NCBI GenBank assembly: GCA_040954595.2
Contig: CM082594.2
Span: forward strand, 6,262,001-6,326,000
Length of the DNA stretch: 64,000 nt
Origin: Balanoglossus misakiensis
Taxonomy: Eukaryota > Hemichordata
Reading direction: 5' to 3'
The stretch's first letter is position 1. Every line of letters starts with the position of its first letter. Made by a program: the position numbers and the translations under genes. This document shows positions 24,501 through 54,235 of the stretch, in pieces. The notes under the pieces are model-generated. The model searched no databases and was not told where the DNA came from. It saw nothing but the letters and a program-made list of their open reading frames with translations.

Positions 24501-26738
24501 ATAAAATAAATTTTATTATGATTTCCGATTTCTACAGAAGTACAAACAATATTACCGGTGAATTGGTTATAACGGGAAAAGTTTTTTTACGCAAGTATAT
24601 AAAACTAAATACAGCTATTGTTCAACAAAAGAAAGCCTTCTTCAAGGCGGTAAAGCAATGCATTGTAATCACGACAAAGATTTCGTGCCGCCAGACATAG
24701 AGACCACATGACCCATTGGTCTCGATAAAAAAGAACACAGGACAGTCACGCCACCGAACATCCTTTATGCTGTTTAAGGATTCGACGCCCTGTTTTATTG
24801 AACCCCAATGTGTATCACTGCATGAGAATACTGCTGAGACCGTAGCAACACACTGTGAGTGTGAGATCGGATTGTGATCAATGATCGTATATACAATGAT
24901 ATCATCTACCAAAGTCGCTGCTACTGTGTTATGTACATGCCAGGGTGTTTGTATCGTACTGACAATAGCAACACGTATATCCACGTGTAGAAAAAGAAAA
25001 GAAAACGCCATTATATCAAAACTGTGGTAGACAGATTGGGAAAGTCAACTTATATAACTGAATACAACTTTGTGAATTGTAACCCCTTCTCATGGAAGAC
25101 TGTCAACAACCGACCGTCGAATTCGAAGCAAAAACTAATTTAAAAGTGATTACTTTGGACAAAAAGTTTCTGTATGATTTCGTCATTCTAAATGTCAGCG
25201 CACAGGGATAACTACAGTTTCTATAGTTAATTTATAGGGTTTGTGTATACGTGGGTTTTCGTAATTGTCTCTTTACGATAAGATCAACTCAAATATACAT
25301 GTAAATTGATACGTACAGTTTCATCTCTGAGTGCATCCTTATCAATATTTTAAAAATTGCTAGCAGCTTTTGCGAAATCAACAGCTGCGCCAGCAAATGA
25401 TCATAACTCAGTTTTGTACGTAAAATCTGGTAAATAGTAGACACTTAAAATTCACCCAAGGCTAAATAATCCAACGTATATGTAAGTGAAAAACGCTGCA
25501 TAGATAAACCTACTTTATTAAGTTTATTTCTTAATATTCATGAAATATACATATGTGTTTATTAATTCTAATTTAAAATTATGAAAACAGCAGCTGGCGC
25601 CTGATGAAACCAGTAGATTCAATATCATATTTTTATGTGCAAGTGACACATCTGTGAAATATTGAAAGGGCATTTTCACAAGTAAATTGCTTATTAAACT
25701 TGAACTTGAGCAGAGAGCTGAGAGGTTGAAAATCGACGCGAGCTCGACACACATCAGATTACTGATTTTGTGACAAGAAATCACAAAGGGATACAGCCTT
25801 AACTGTTGAGGTTTTGACTGGTGACAGTCAGTGAATAAGAATTTAGTGGCAGATTGCATTTGTGGCGTGACATTGTGAAGTTTGTTTTTTTGCTTTCCAG
25901 GAAGGGTCCTTAGAAGACACTCCATTCGTTGGATATATAGGATCATCAATGTAGCAAAGAACTTTTAAGAAGACTTCAGCGAATGACCACCTGTGTGTGT
26001 TTTTCGACTCGCTATATCGAATATGCAACATTTGGCACTCATATTTACAGTTAGTTATATTTTATTTTTTATTTGCAACACACTGCGTTCTAAACAGAAA
26101 GTCAAATGAAAACATTTGTTTTCAGAATTGCTCTTCTTTATCTGAAACATGGTTTCTTGACATGTTCGGTAAAGTTAAGCAAATCTCGATCTCCAGTAAC
26201 TGTCTGAGGGCGCTCGTTTGTACAATATAAACTTCAGTATCGGCCTACAAAACTCTTCAGGTCTCTTCTAATTATTATCACAGTACCCGTTATAGCGTCG
26301 ACCAATCTATAAATTTTGCAGGAACAGTTCACGTGCTTTGAAACTGGTTCAGATTTGCTCCGTAGAAAGAACGATGTAATAACTGTATAAATTAGTGTGA
26401 TTTATAAACGCTCTTGCAGCCGAGGTATTTTCTTATTCTGGCTTTGGTGAACTATGGTCTAACTCATAAACAAATCTTTGAAGTGTGTTACTATGCCCCC
26501 ATTAACTACATACTTGATAATTTACACTGTGTTTTGGATTTAATCAGTTTCCTGAGCAGAGAACTTCTTTAATTCTTCACAATCTAGGCTTGGGGTGTTT
26601 CAGGCTTGGTGCTACAATGTTAAAATGCACGTTGTTACCATGTGGTCTAGTCCTCCTTGACATTTGATAGAATTGGTCAGTGTTTGACGTTCAAGTATAT
26701 TCAGAGTTTCCAAGTAAAAGCAATTTATCTCATTGCAG
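21519..26738. other. Intergenic stretch, no recognised gene
   Basis: This part holds only weak open frames. The longest are minus-strand frames at 24622-25011 (129 codons, hydrophobic start) and 25524-25949 (141 codons, AT-rich composition). Neither shows a domain I know. A G-rich run lies at about 21804-21815 and a run of C at about 24371-24387. Confidence 0.5.
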
Positions 26739-27504
26739 TGATGACGCTTGATGACTAGTCTCTGGAAGCCACTCATGTGTCAATGGCGGTCTATCCAGAT
26801 TGAAGTTGAATGGCAGCGCAAGTGTTTAGACTGGCGTAGGCCGATGCTACTCGCGTCTGAATTACATCCGTTGCCTGGGAAACGAGGCAGCAGTAGCCAA
26901 CATCTGGCTGTGTTTTTGGGATGGCAAGGGATGCTACCTGATGGTAAGTTGAAGACTCGTCTATTCCGGTACTTTATTGATCTCGAGGTATCGAGTAGAA
27001 AATAAAACCACTTGAATCAAACAGTTCATTGCCCGAACCGTACAATTGAAGTGATTTCGATTGGTATCTTCTCAGGGTCCACTGAAGAGCGAATGACGTG
27101 GTTTGGCCGAGGAACATTATCAACAGATGGACATTCGTGGCCAGCCCTTTTCAAATGAAGTTAACTTCCTAATACTCGGTGAGTAACCCCCTATTATTTA
27201 AGTTATAAAACTAAGCTATATAAAAGTAATGTATTTGATATAAAAGTTTGTCTAAGGTAAGGCTGTAGGTAATTTTATTCTATAATATCTATTTCAGAAG
27301 ATGATAACTGTCGAAAGATAAGTTGTCGGTTGTGGTGTGTTTTAACCAGAGATAAAGTGGATTGTGGAGTTTCCCCTTGCAATTCAACATCTTGAGACTG
27401 AAAATACCAGGACATGTATGGAAAGCAAGACAGCGATGGGATTGGAATTACATTTGCCCCAAAGTGGTCATCATTGCACCTCCAATTGATGTTTTACTTT
27501 GTAG
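26739..27504 (+). other. Possible spliced transcript with a 91-codon reading frame
   Basis: Three exon-like blocks have matching splice sites: 26739-26943 (CATTGCAG / ATG before GTAAGT), 27076-27178 (CTTCTCAG / CTCG before GTGAGT) and 27298-27504 (TATTTCAG / GTAG before GTAAGT). An ATG at 26751 opens a frame that crosses the first junction and stops at TGA 27156-27158, giving 91 codons rich in tryptophan (MTSLWKPLMCQW... to HSWPALFK). I do not recognise the product, and there is no signal peptide or known motif. It could be a non-coding RNA, or chance splice sites. Confidence 0.3.
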
Positions 27505-27519
27505 GTAAGTTTGTTATAT

Positions 27520-27684
27520 ACTGTAAAACACTTTATTTTCGCGAGTTAAATTTTTCGCGATATCGAGAGAGGCCACTGTTTCGCGAGTATTAATTTTGGC
27601 GTTCTCTTATTTCATTCACTGCTATTTTGGCTCTCGCGTATTTGGTGAAAATTAATTGCTCGCGAAAATAAAGTGTTTTACAGT
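27520..27684. mobile_element. Foldback MITE-like element with 24-bp perfect terminal inverted repeats
   Basis: The left end reads ACTGTAAAACACTTTATTTT and on to CGCG. The right end is its exact reverse complement over 24 bases. The outermost A/T pair can be read as a TA target duplication, so the element may be CTGTAAAACACTT...AAGTGTTTTACAG. It is 165 bases long with no coding capacity, so it would need a transposase supplied elsewhere. The interior is also largely self-complementary, with repeated CTCGCGAA/TTCGCGAG words. Confidence 0.7.
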
Positions 27685-27690
27685 ATTAAT

Positions 27691-27929
27691 GTTATGACGC
27701 CTTCTGCGTCAGCGCACTACATCTGACCAACTCCCATAGAAGCTCCCATTCAAAAACCCTGGCTTTACTGGGCCAGTAAACCAATCAGAAGGGTCCTTAT
27801 AGAGAACGATAGGTCTCTGTCAGTGTAGATTGACGTAACGTGCAATCTGATTGGCCTGGCCGCAACAGGAGATTGAATGGGATCTCTTATGGGAGTTGGT
27901 CAGATGTGGTGTGAGGCGACAGCATAAGA
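27691..27929. repeat. Foldback repeat with imperfect ~60-bp arms
   Basis: The left arm (27691-27753) contains CATCTGACCAACTCCCATA. The right arm (27871-27929) contains its reverse complement TATGGGAGTTGGTCAGATG, with further partial pairing on both sides. The loop also carries a shorter inverted pair, ACCAATCAG and CTGATTGGC. It has no coding sequence. It is distinct in sequence from the element at 27520. Confidence 0.65.
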
Positions 27930-28244
27930 CTACCACACCGCAGATTGGTGCGTGGTATGATACTTGCGTGCGCTTCAGCTTCAAGTCAACTGTTCGTTTA
28001 CCTGAAGGAGCTAGAGCTGAGGTCAACGTTGACAGCATTATTTGCATTGCAACGTTTACGTCAGATATAGTTTCTGCTTTTTGGTATCACTCCGGAGTTC
28101 ATCACGGTCAGCTTTTGGATGTGGAGAATCATCGCCTCGGATCATCGTTGCGCCAGTAAAATACGGGTGCAGTTGACAACACTTTGATTCAACTCAAATG
28201 CATAATGTGATGCAATTGCAATGTGAACTACAGGTAAGGGCAAA

Positions 28245-28440
28245 ACTGTAAAACGGAAAATATTTGCAAAAGTAAATTTTCACGATATCGAAGAGGCAAC
28301 TGTTACGCGACGATTAATTTTCACGTTCTCATATTTTACGGCATCGTTATCTCCAAAAAACATTTTTTATTTTCGCGTTTTTTTTGCTCTCACGTAATTT
28401 GTGAAAATTTATCATTCGCAAAAATTTTCCGTTTTACAAT
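28245..28440. mobile_element. Second, diverged copy of the CTGTAAAAC foldback family
   Basis: The left end ACTGTAAAACGGAAAATATT pairs imperfectly with the right end AATTTTCCGTTTTACAAT. Internal words (ATATCGA, AGGCAACTGTTACGCGA) resemble the interior of the 27520-27684 element, so this is an older relative of about 196 bases. Confidence 0.6.
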
Positions 28441-31400
28441 TTTAGACTTTGCGAGCGATGGTACTTAAGCGTGTGCTTTGAGAATCCCAGCCTGTGCGTG
28501 ACATGGCTAGCCTCTTAAAGGACACGTTGTATCACTTTTTCTTGTACGTCTCAGCCAATCACAAGTACTGTATAATGCGTAGACAGAACATAGTTTAACT
28601 CACAGTCCCTGGGGAGGGACTGTTTTACTGTAATGTTTATATTCCTGACTAGAAATCTCCTGTTATTTCTCATATAATGTGCGTTACAATACGCAAGATG
28701 TATTCCACCAATGTCTTTGAGTGCTGGTAATTTGGAGTAAAGATTATCAACACATTGGCCCCTGTTTAAGTGCATGGTACTGGGTCATGCCATTACTGCA
28801 GCTATTCAAATAACCATACACTAACTGCAATGCAGAAGTTGAAGCAGAGACTAGCCCAGATCTATAATCAAGAACCGTTGCACTATTAAAGCAGCTAGGA
28901 CTTACCTCACACTCCCCGAAGTATTCCCAGGCCGCGAGTTTCTGATTCATGTAATAACCGTCTTGAGTTCGGAAAGAAAACCATATCCACATCCATACCA
29001 CAGCTAGAGAACTATACTCGGCATCAAGGCATACCAGTGAAATTTATGTCCACTCTGACATGAGGCGCATGAAAAATGGACCCCCTTTGTAACCTTTCCT
29101 GTTGTCGCCCATTTTCTATTCAATTATATGCCTGCCAGCCAACTAAAAAAGTAAACACGACGAGAATTCCATCTGCCGAGCCGCATATTAGCAGTAATAG
29201 ACAGGAGGGTTGGTGGCAATACTTTAGATTGGCATTTCCAAGTAGCCAGCTCTCGGAATCACTCCCAAGAATGCGATTCCTGATTTCTGGCCAAGAGCAG
29301 GCAATCGTTTCCTAATCAGGTTATTCGGTTAAGATAAATGTTGTGCAAGCTAACAGCCTCTTGGGCTGTGTCACTTGAGGGCTGAATTTGATTAAAGTTA
29401 AAATAGCATTGACGATCAAATGACCCCTGCGCACGGTGGCCAGGGAGATTTATTGAAAACTTAAAGGTTCCGTGTTAAAGAGAAAGGTTCCATGTTAAAG
29501 AGATAGTGACATCCAAATGAAGTACTTGTATAATCTTTTTGATAATATCGAGTAACTAATCTAAGTACGCTAGGATAGTTCTGTTGCTGTGGAATATAGC
29601 TGCCTGAATTGTGTTGTCAGGCCAAGTACGTCAATTAACTGACAATCTCTTGTGTCACCTCTAAGCCTGGTGTTATATAGTCTGGTGTCACAATACATGG
29701 TTTGCTGTTAGATTTGACATGCACTTTCTCCCCTCCACATTGTAGACAACATCATAATCCAGTACAGAATACTCTGTCTTACAATTTGATTAAAGTTTTC
29801 TCTGTCCCTTGACAGAGGGCGCAAGTAAACAAACATCATCTGCAATATGCAAGGAATGAATTATTATCAACAACGCCCCCAACAGTGCAGTCAGTATCAC
29901 TGCAAGACCAAGCTGTATTGAGACCGTCGATGTACTGGTAGATAATAAAGAGGGGGATAAAATGAGTATTCCTCCTTGATTAAACCATTCGTTACACTAA
30001 ACAGGAACAACTTGAGTTTTCTCGAACGATGGCCTGATTTTTCTGTCAAATACTAAGGGAAGAGCGGACGTGCGATATTAATTGGAGCATATACCCTGGG
30101 GCGAAAACAGTCTGTTGTGGATTACTGTTTTAATTCCTGTAATCCTAAAGTGAGAAACAAGTTCTTTAATTTGGTCCTGATTCTGGGTACTGGTACCAGA
30201 AGACACTGACAACAACTTAGGTCTGTTTATTTGTACACGTGCATCAGCTGCACAGCTGTGCCCAGCAGGGGGGCACAGTGTTTTGAAATTATAACAAAGT
30301 ATCGACTCTGAACTGCAGGCGGATGAAAACTGAGAGGTTAGAATCACAGCGGAAGTGCGTCATTCAGTGTACCGTGGGCACTTCTTACTTCCCACGATTG
30401 AAAAGAGGCATTCGATGTTTTGACTGTAGTCCGGTGCCTTTGGTGTCTGTGTGGGTAGGGTGAGATGTAATATAGACAGCATTCAAGGGAAAAGGAAACT
30501 AAGGAGGTGTTTTTACTGTCTGTGTACATTAACAAGATGGGTCTTAAATGTCCACATTGGAGTTACATGTACTCTGTTAACCTTGGATGACGAAAACTTT
30601 TCTGTTTTTTCGTTGAGTTCACTGCTACCAGTAAGTGCTTCAATGACACTTAGCAACTTGTGGCTATTTCATACAAGTTCTTTTGTTTTTATTTTAATTT
30701 GAAGTAAGAATGTCTCTGTCAGTGTGGAGATCCAGATGACATACTGTTTCCTGTTCCAATGCCTTATCACTGATCAATACGTGAGTTACTCCAGTAAAAT
30801 TTCACTTACCTATTTGCACTTAAAAATCACATTTCCTAGCCAATACACAGATGATATATACTAACATTTAAAATCCTGGCCACAGGGAGACACTGTCAAT
30901 GATATAGCCAGTGACACACGTCAGAAGTGTACATAGGGGGCGTCCTATATCAATAATGAAGTCTACTCAAACAATGCACTCTGAAACCCAGAGCAATGCA
31001 TTTGTAACATTAAGAGCTCAAAATTTATTTATAATTATACATATTACAACTTGACCCATTTACAAATATAGTGGATAATATCGTACAAATGTACAAAATC
31101 TTCACTGTGTGTATCTTTCCAGAAATATGTTGAAAGTATAGTCGCTAAGAAGAAATTAGCTGATGAGCAAACTATTACAGACAAATCTGTAGGAAGTGAC
31201 CGTAATAATTTCTCTGTATTTTATGGTTTACTGTGAGCGGTTGCTTCGGGTACTGTCTTCCATTTGACGACTTTCTTTAAAAAGCGCACTTTAAAGTGTG
31301 AACTATAACATTTGGGATACAAATCGATTGAAATACTGATTACCAACCTTTGATGTAACCCGAAAATACATGTAAATACTGTTGAGATTCAGTTCATTGT

Positions 31401-32495
31401 GAATATATATATAGAATATGGATGAAGCTCGCTCCTTTAAATTTTTCATTCCCCCCCCCCCCACCACTCACTACAGTAAAAGCTTAGGGAAGTCACTGTG
31501 CTGAGCAGTAGCTAATTTTGTCGGAGCACCGAACATTTTTGCCACAATGGAATGAAACATATTTTCGCAATGTTTTCACTGTTCATCATATTCTGGTGAT
31601 ACAAAAAAACGTCTGATAGTTTGTATGTTAGAGCACCTTTAATTCAGATCGTTTCAGGGACTCCTCTGGCTTGTATGTCTTCACCTGAGCCCGAATGAAT
31701 ACTGACACTTCCAGAAACCCGTATTGTTTGATCAAACCACATCTCGCATTGTTAAATGCGAGATCTCGTATTGTCCCCTTGAAGAGCACGAACTTCAAGA
31801 ACCCAGGACTTTGTAATCGCATACATGTACTCAGAAAAATGATGCATTTAATAAAACAAATATTCCTTTTGTATTCTCTGAATTGTTTAAAATTTCCGAT
31901 AAAATATAAATACACTGTATTCACTTATGTTGCCATTTGAAGCATAGCCCAACTCCTATGACAATAATGTACAATTGGTTCTTTTCGGAAAACATGAATA
32001 ACTATATGAGACCCCAGGTTGGTTTCATATTCCAGACATGCCTCTAACTGGCTCTGAGATATACCATCTGTTACAGGTTCTGAGAAGTTGGACCAAGTCT
32101 ATAATTGTAATGATAGGCCTAAACTTGGCCTGATGGTACAGGACTGTGTCCAGTGGTGTAATTTCTGCCTGTGTCATGATCTGTGAACACAGGACTACTG
32201 TGATGTTATCTGGTGAATTGTGGTCCACAGGATGTGTGTGTGAACAGAGCTGTATACCCAGTGGCCAGTTTGCATGTCCTCACAGCACTGTACACAGTCC
32301 TGTCCAGCAGCCCCTATTACAGCCATGTGCCGTCTTAAATTGCTGGAGATTTTTCTTGTGTAGTCGCATGATTTGAAATATGTATAAAAATTAGCAATAT
32401 TCCCTGAATTAATTAGTCTCTTGTGGTTGAAAAAATAATAAATAAAGTTTTCGCTCTTTACAAGATCTCACGTAAAGCCGTGAGATCTCCAGTCG
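28441..32495. other. Region downstream of gene B, including its probable 3' UTR
   Basis: The part next to 32495 should hold the 3' untranslated region of gene B. Minus-strand polyadenylation-like hexamers are ATTAAA at 31852-31847 and AATAAA at 31029-31024; none lies within the first 500 bases after the stop. A minus-strand exon-like block ends at a GAG/GTAAGT donor at 28909 (see findings). A 98-codon minus-strand open frame spans 31628-31924. A 21-bp tandem repeat lies at 29463-29505. A run of C lies at about 31451-31462. Nothing else was recognised. Confidence 0.45.
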
Positions 32496-49612
<17,117 letters not shown>

Positions 49613-50283
49613 CTGAAAATCAACAGGAAGAGATAAAACGATCTTAAATGTTTTTGGTATAACATTTATTGTGTCCCATATTTACGGATCGCCCGTATAC
49701 AGCTCATTTTCATCATAAGATTAATTTGGAACCCCAAAGATGGCGCCCTTAAGTGTTGACTTCAAAAAGTTATTGATTCAAGTCGTCTCAACATTACTTA
49801 AGATCGGATACTCGACTTTCTCAAGATGAACAGTATGTTGGGTTCCCACGCGCAGGCTTTCTTCGAGGAGAAATAATGGCTTTGAAAAACAAGTATCGCA
49901 ACGTTAAACATTCTTTTATTGATCATTGGTGAAATTGAACCTCTCTGGAAAATCATTGTTGTTAAACAGCTTCACAGGTCACTATAATTCAACGCCCTGT
50001 ATATTTCGTAATTTCAAAAGTTCCACAGCAAAGATGGTCCGTTATCAAGTGAACTAAGTGCGGCTAGTTTCGCTTCCCTGGGCCTTGCGATTCAACCGTG
50101 AGGAGCAGATACGCTTCGCACTTGTGAAAAGCAATGAACCATAGGTGTTTTAAATGAACGTCGTAATAAATGCACCGTGAAGTTGTGGGCCTAATTAGGA
50201 CCATTCACCATTCATCCGTGCTTTTATTCGCAAAACAGTTGTGAACTAGTTTACCACTGGAGGAGATTCGGTTTCAGCTGCTA
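49613..50283. other. Upstream of gene B exon 2, nothing seen
   Basis: This is presumably part of intron 1 of gene B. I see no exon or repeat here. Confidence 0.5.
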
Positions 50284-50490
50284 CGAGAGCATGCCATGTG
50301 GGTTTATATGGGGACAACTGCATATCATGGATTCATATGGAGACATCTGTATGTTATGTTGGTTCATATGGAGATAACCAGGTCATGTGGATTCATATGG
50401 GGCAACCACACATCGTGTGGGGTTTATATGGGGGAAAACCACACGTCATGTTGGTTTATATGGGGTCAACCACGTGTCATGTGTGGTTTG
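50284..50490. repeat. Minisatellite, about six units of 29-32 bp
   Basis: Each unit carries a TTYATATGG core followed by a GG..AACCA-like segment and CATGTGG/CATGTTGG. Cores start at about 50305, 50334, 50365, 50394, 50425 and 50457. Two plus-strand frames stay open across it, giving repetitive YGDN/IHMG-like peptides that are probably not real proteins. Confidence 0.85.
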
Positions 50491-53400
50491 AACACGCACG
50501 TCCAACTAGTGGTCGGCACCAATCTGGTACGCAACGACACGAGGAGATCGCCTAATATGATTTCTTGCAGTATTCATTGTACACACATGGCGGCCCTCCT
50601 AATTATCGTTTTTTGAAGGGGCGTACCAAATCCTGGCATTTGCGCAAATAGAAAATGAATTTGATCGTCGGGGGTTAATAAGGGCGCCGTTGTTGCTTCC
50701 CCCCTGGGTAAAGTGCTTGAAGCCATTCCACCCATTCGATTGAGGCAAGACGCACGCGTCACGGTGACTTTAACAAAAAAAAGTAATACAAGCGCTGGAA
50801 ATGCGATTCCAGATCAAAAGCCATGAGGGCAACTTCATAATTAATTTGATGGAAAGCTATCTCGGTGTACTTGCGCAAAATGACGAACTAAATACGTCTT
50901 CTCCGTGGCCCAATTCGAAATGCCAAGGTTGAAGTTAACTTTCATTGGCCTAAATAAATCTCGTTGGGACTCGGAAACTGGACTGTGCATCTCTGGGGAG
51001 TATGGAGGGAAATGTCATATGATGAGACTAGGAAAAAAGGGGTTGAAAAGAAATCTTGTGAACCCGACTCCAATGTTAACATTCAATTTTAATGGGTGTT
51101 CTTTGCATTGCTACGAAGAAGGCTTGTCAGATAGACAAAGTTCAACGTCATAGGAATAACCAGAATTTTTTTTTTAAAGTGCCGTTGATTGACGTAGGAA
51201 TTTAACTACCCGGAATGCGAGTGTTCACACCTCGAGAAATGCAAACACCTCTTGACCAATTAGCTCAGAAATGGTTGTTGTTTCCGTGTATTTTGCTGTG
51301 ATTATTAACATGATCGGATTTGCTGTACCCTACACTTCCACTTTTGTAATTACAGAGGCATCTCCTGGCATTGTTAGAAACTTACAGACTGCTTAATTCG
51401 CTTTATGTTCACTTTCCGGATTAGCTTATCATTTCTTCTAGAGCCCGTCAGATGTTAATGAATATGGCTGAGTTTGAAAACAAAACCAGAAGCAGAAGGC
51501 CTGGTTTCTCAGGAAATGGTTTTTAAATTACCCTTATGATTCTTGCGTTATTATGTTACAATAATCTTATCTCCGCGATAGTCAGCGTGACGCCTATATT
51601 ACACTGTAAGTACATGTTTTTTGGATCATGTCCCTCATCGTTTTTGCACCATCAAAGACACCGAAGTTGGAGCCTAGTAAGCAATCAAACGGTTCTGCAT
51701 AAATACCTTGGCCATAAAATGAAGAGTTTATAGTGTAGTGATGCTAGATAGCAGATGTATTCAACGGAGCACATTCCTTCAGCATCTGTTAATGGTGACA
51801 AAAATGATTATATAGTTTCGTTCGTGTAGCTACAATGCAAAATGGAATCTTTGGAGTGAGACATGGCTTATCAACACTAAAGCTAGTGAGGCAGAGATTC
51901 TAGTTGTAGTCGTGGGTTGGTTAGATCGATGATGCATATACCGGTAGAGATGTTACTCAAATGAGGAGTGACAGCGTTTCTGGATTTGAATCACAACAGT
52001 AATTTTGTGTTTACACCACATTACACTTGAATTTGTCACCTTTGGCCAGTCTTGACATGTGTACAGGATGCTGACTGGGTTTGCTTACCCATTCTGGAAA
52101 CCTGGTACCGCCACTTAGCATGGTGCAAGATGACCCTATCGTAAAACATCATTTTTTGAATTTTTCTTGGATCTGGTATCGACTTGTATTTTACAGGATT
52201 TGAACTCAGACCTGCCGCTCCAAATAACAAAACCACTCATTGTTATCAATGTCTTAATTTCGCGAAGTCATTTTTTTGTGAAAGTAAGAAATACAACAAC
52301 TGACAATTGATTTGTCCTCTTCCTACTTCCATGAGTTGTTTAGTGCAAACGGCAATCGTACTTAAGGTAAACATTTACTTCCATTATTTATAAAGACAAA
52401 ATACAATAATAGAAGATGACCTTTTCTATCACCAAACAATCTGCTGCTTATTAGCAGTCTTTGAATTTTATCTGTCGCTGCCGCAAGTAATCTTTTGAAT
52501 TATATATACTTGTTCGGGTATATTTAATACTTTATTATCAATTACTAATACAGGTGCTGAATAAATAATTGTATAACCTTTGCTGCTGCTGTGTTGCTTG
52601 TTTACAGTCGTACCAACTGCCGAAATGAACATTTTGTTATTTCATAAAGAAGAAGGCATTCTGTCATTTTGCACGAAGATAACGCGTGGTACTGCCGCCA
52701 AGCACGGCTGTAAAGCGGGGGTTTGTACGAGTACATAGTCTGTATTTCGAACTTAAATACTCTTGTTCACCTTTGCGTGAAGAAAAGGCAAAGCATTGCA
52801 TGGATACATTTCACCTTTCGGAGCAAGACTGTCCCCAGAGCGTCGGAGGAAGAGTAGAGGTTATTGAAGGAGAAAAAAGGAGCGAAATCTCGGAGTCTCA
52901 TTCGTTTCGCAGCATAACCGGTGGCAGCTCACTGAGAAGCTAAACCCACCTGCCGTACGGCACTGCTCCGATGAAGTAGGCAGGGAAGCAATCTCAGACT
53001 GGGCGGGGATAAATAGGTTGACACACACATTTCGCTAGGACAGAACATGTGACCTGGCACGCCCTCCGGCCCGAGTTTCAACAAACGGTGCGCCGCGCGC
53101 CCGGCAGGCAAAGACATTGACGGGACTGCATGGATAAATCAGATGATTGGGACCAGCAGGAAAGGTGACGAAGAATTAGACTCGATTGGATATGTCTACT
53201 GAAGGATGCCAAGTTACCGCCGGCATATGACGTGTTTCACCAGGGAATGTTTCCATCTAAGTCTTCTCATCAATGTAGTCGGAAAGATTCACAGGGAAAA
53301 ACATAACACTGTGCAAGCGCAGCCGTTACGTTGTACCGACACATGATTCATATCCAAGCTGTCACCATGACGTGCACAGCAATATATTTACTAGAAATTT

Positions 53401-54109
53401 GGATAACTGTCTTTTTCATGATAGTTTCACATATTTAAACCCGGCATTCATGAACACAACATGTATATTAACACAAAACTATTTTCCAATTTGGAATAAT
53501 AGACAATAACATAGATGGTATCATATTAGTACTGATTTGTGAACATAACATAAAATGTGAAAACACGATATTACTTACACACACATGTCTCTCTGGTTAC
53601 ATATTTTAAATTGTTGTTTTTTATTTCAACTGTGTGAACTCAAGGGGTTATTCTTCCTGCCGTATAAGAACAGCCGGAATTTGGTTTATTACCACAGTCC
53701 TTGCTCCCCTTCAAAGAGGAGAAGCTCAGTAATATACAGACATGACACGCCATTCTGCTGACTGTCAGTGGAGAGTGATAAATATTTTACCAAATGCGCC
53801 AGAGTATGAACAGGACTATGCTGTATACATGAACTGGGATCTGGTTTTAGATTGAGGTTGTGTTTTCAATGAGTGTGAGAAGGGGAAACGCTGCAAATCA
53901 ATCGATTTACAAGTTTATGAGTTTTGGCGTCTCAGTGGGACATTGCGGTTTGTGGGTTAATTTAGAAAAGGTTCTGAATTCCTTGATTGCATGCATGTTT
54001 GAAACAGCCAGATTGCTTTTTTTTTGCCAAAAGCAATCCGCGAAGATGGGTATTTTAATAAAACTGTGTTAAATTTACAAGCATTTAGCGTTGTTGAAGT
54101 TGCCTATGC

Positions 54110-54235
54110 CATCAATATTTATCGAAGTAATGTTTAACCTTGGTTACCATGGAAATGTGACATCTAACCAATCACATTTTTTAACTTGGATGGCCATATA
54201 GTAAAAGGATAGCCACCATATGGTCACTAGATGAC
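54110..54235. repeat. Possible third copy of the dispersed repeat (reverse orientation)
   Basis: On the minus strand it reads TATATGGCCA, then ATGTGATTGGTTAG, then CCATGGTAACC, in the same order as similar words in 40083-40258. The similarity is weaker than between copies 1 and 2. Confidence 0.35.

Noticed and set aside
27684-28233. Possible fourth exon of the plus-strand transcript (TTTTACAG acceptor, ACAG/GTAAGG donor)
   Set aside because: The acceptor is the end of the foldback element terminal repeat, and the interval is mostly a second foldback repeat.
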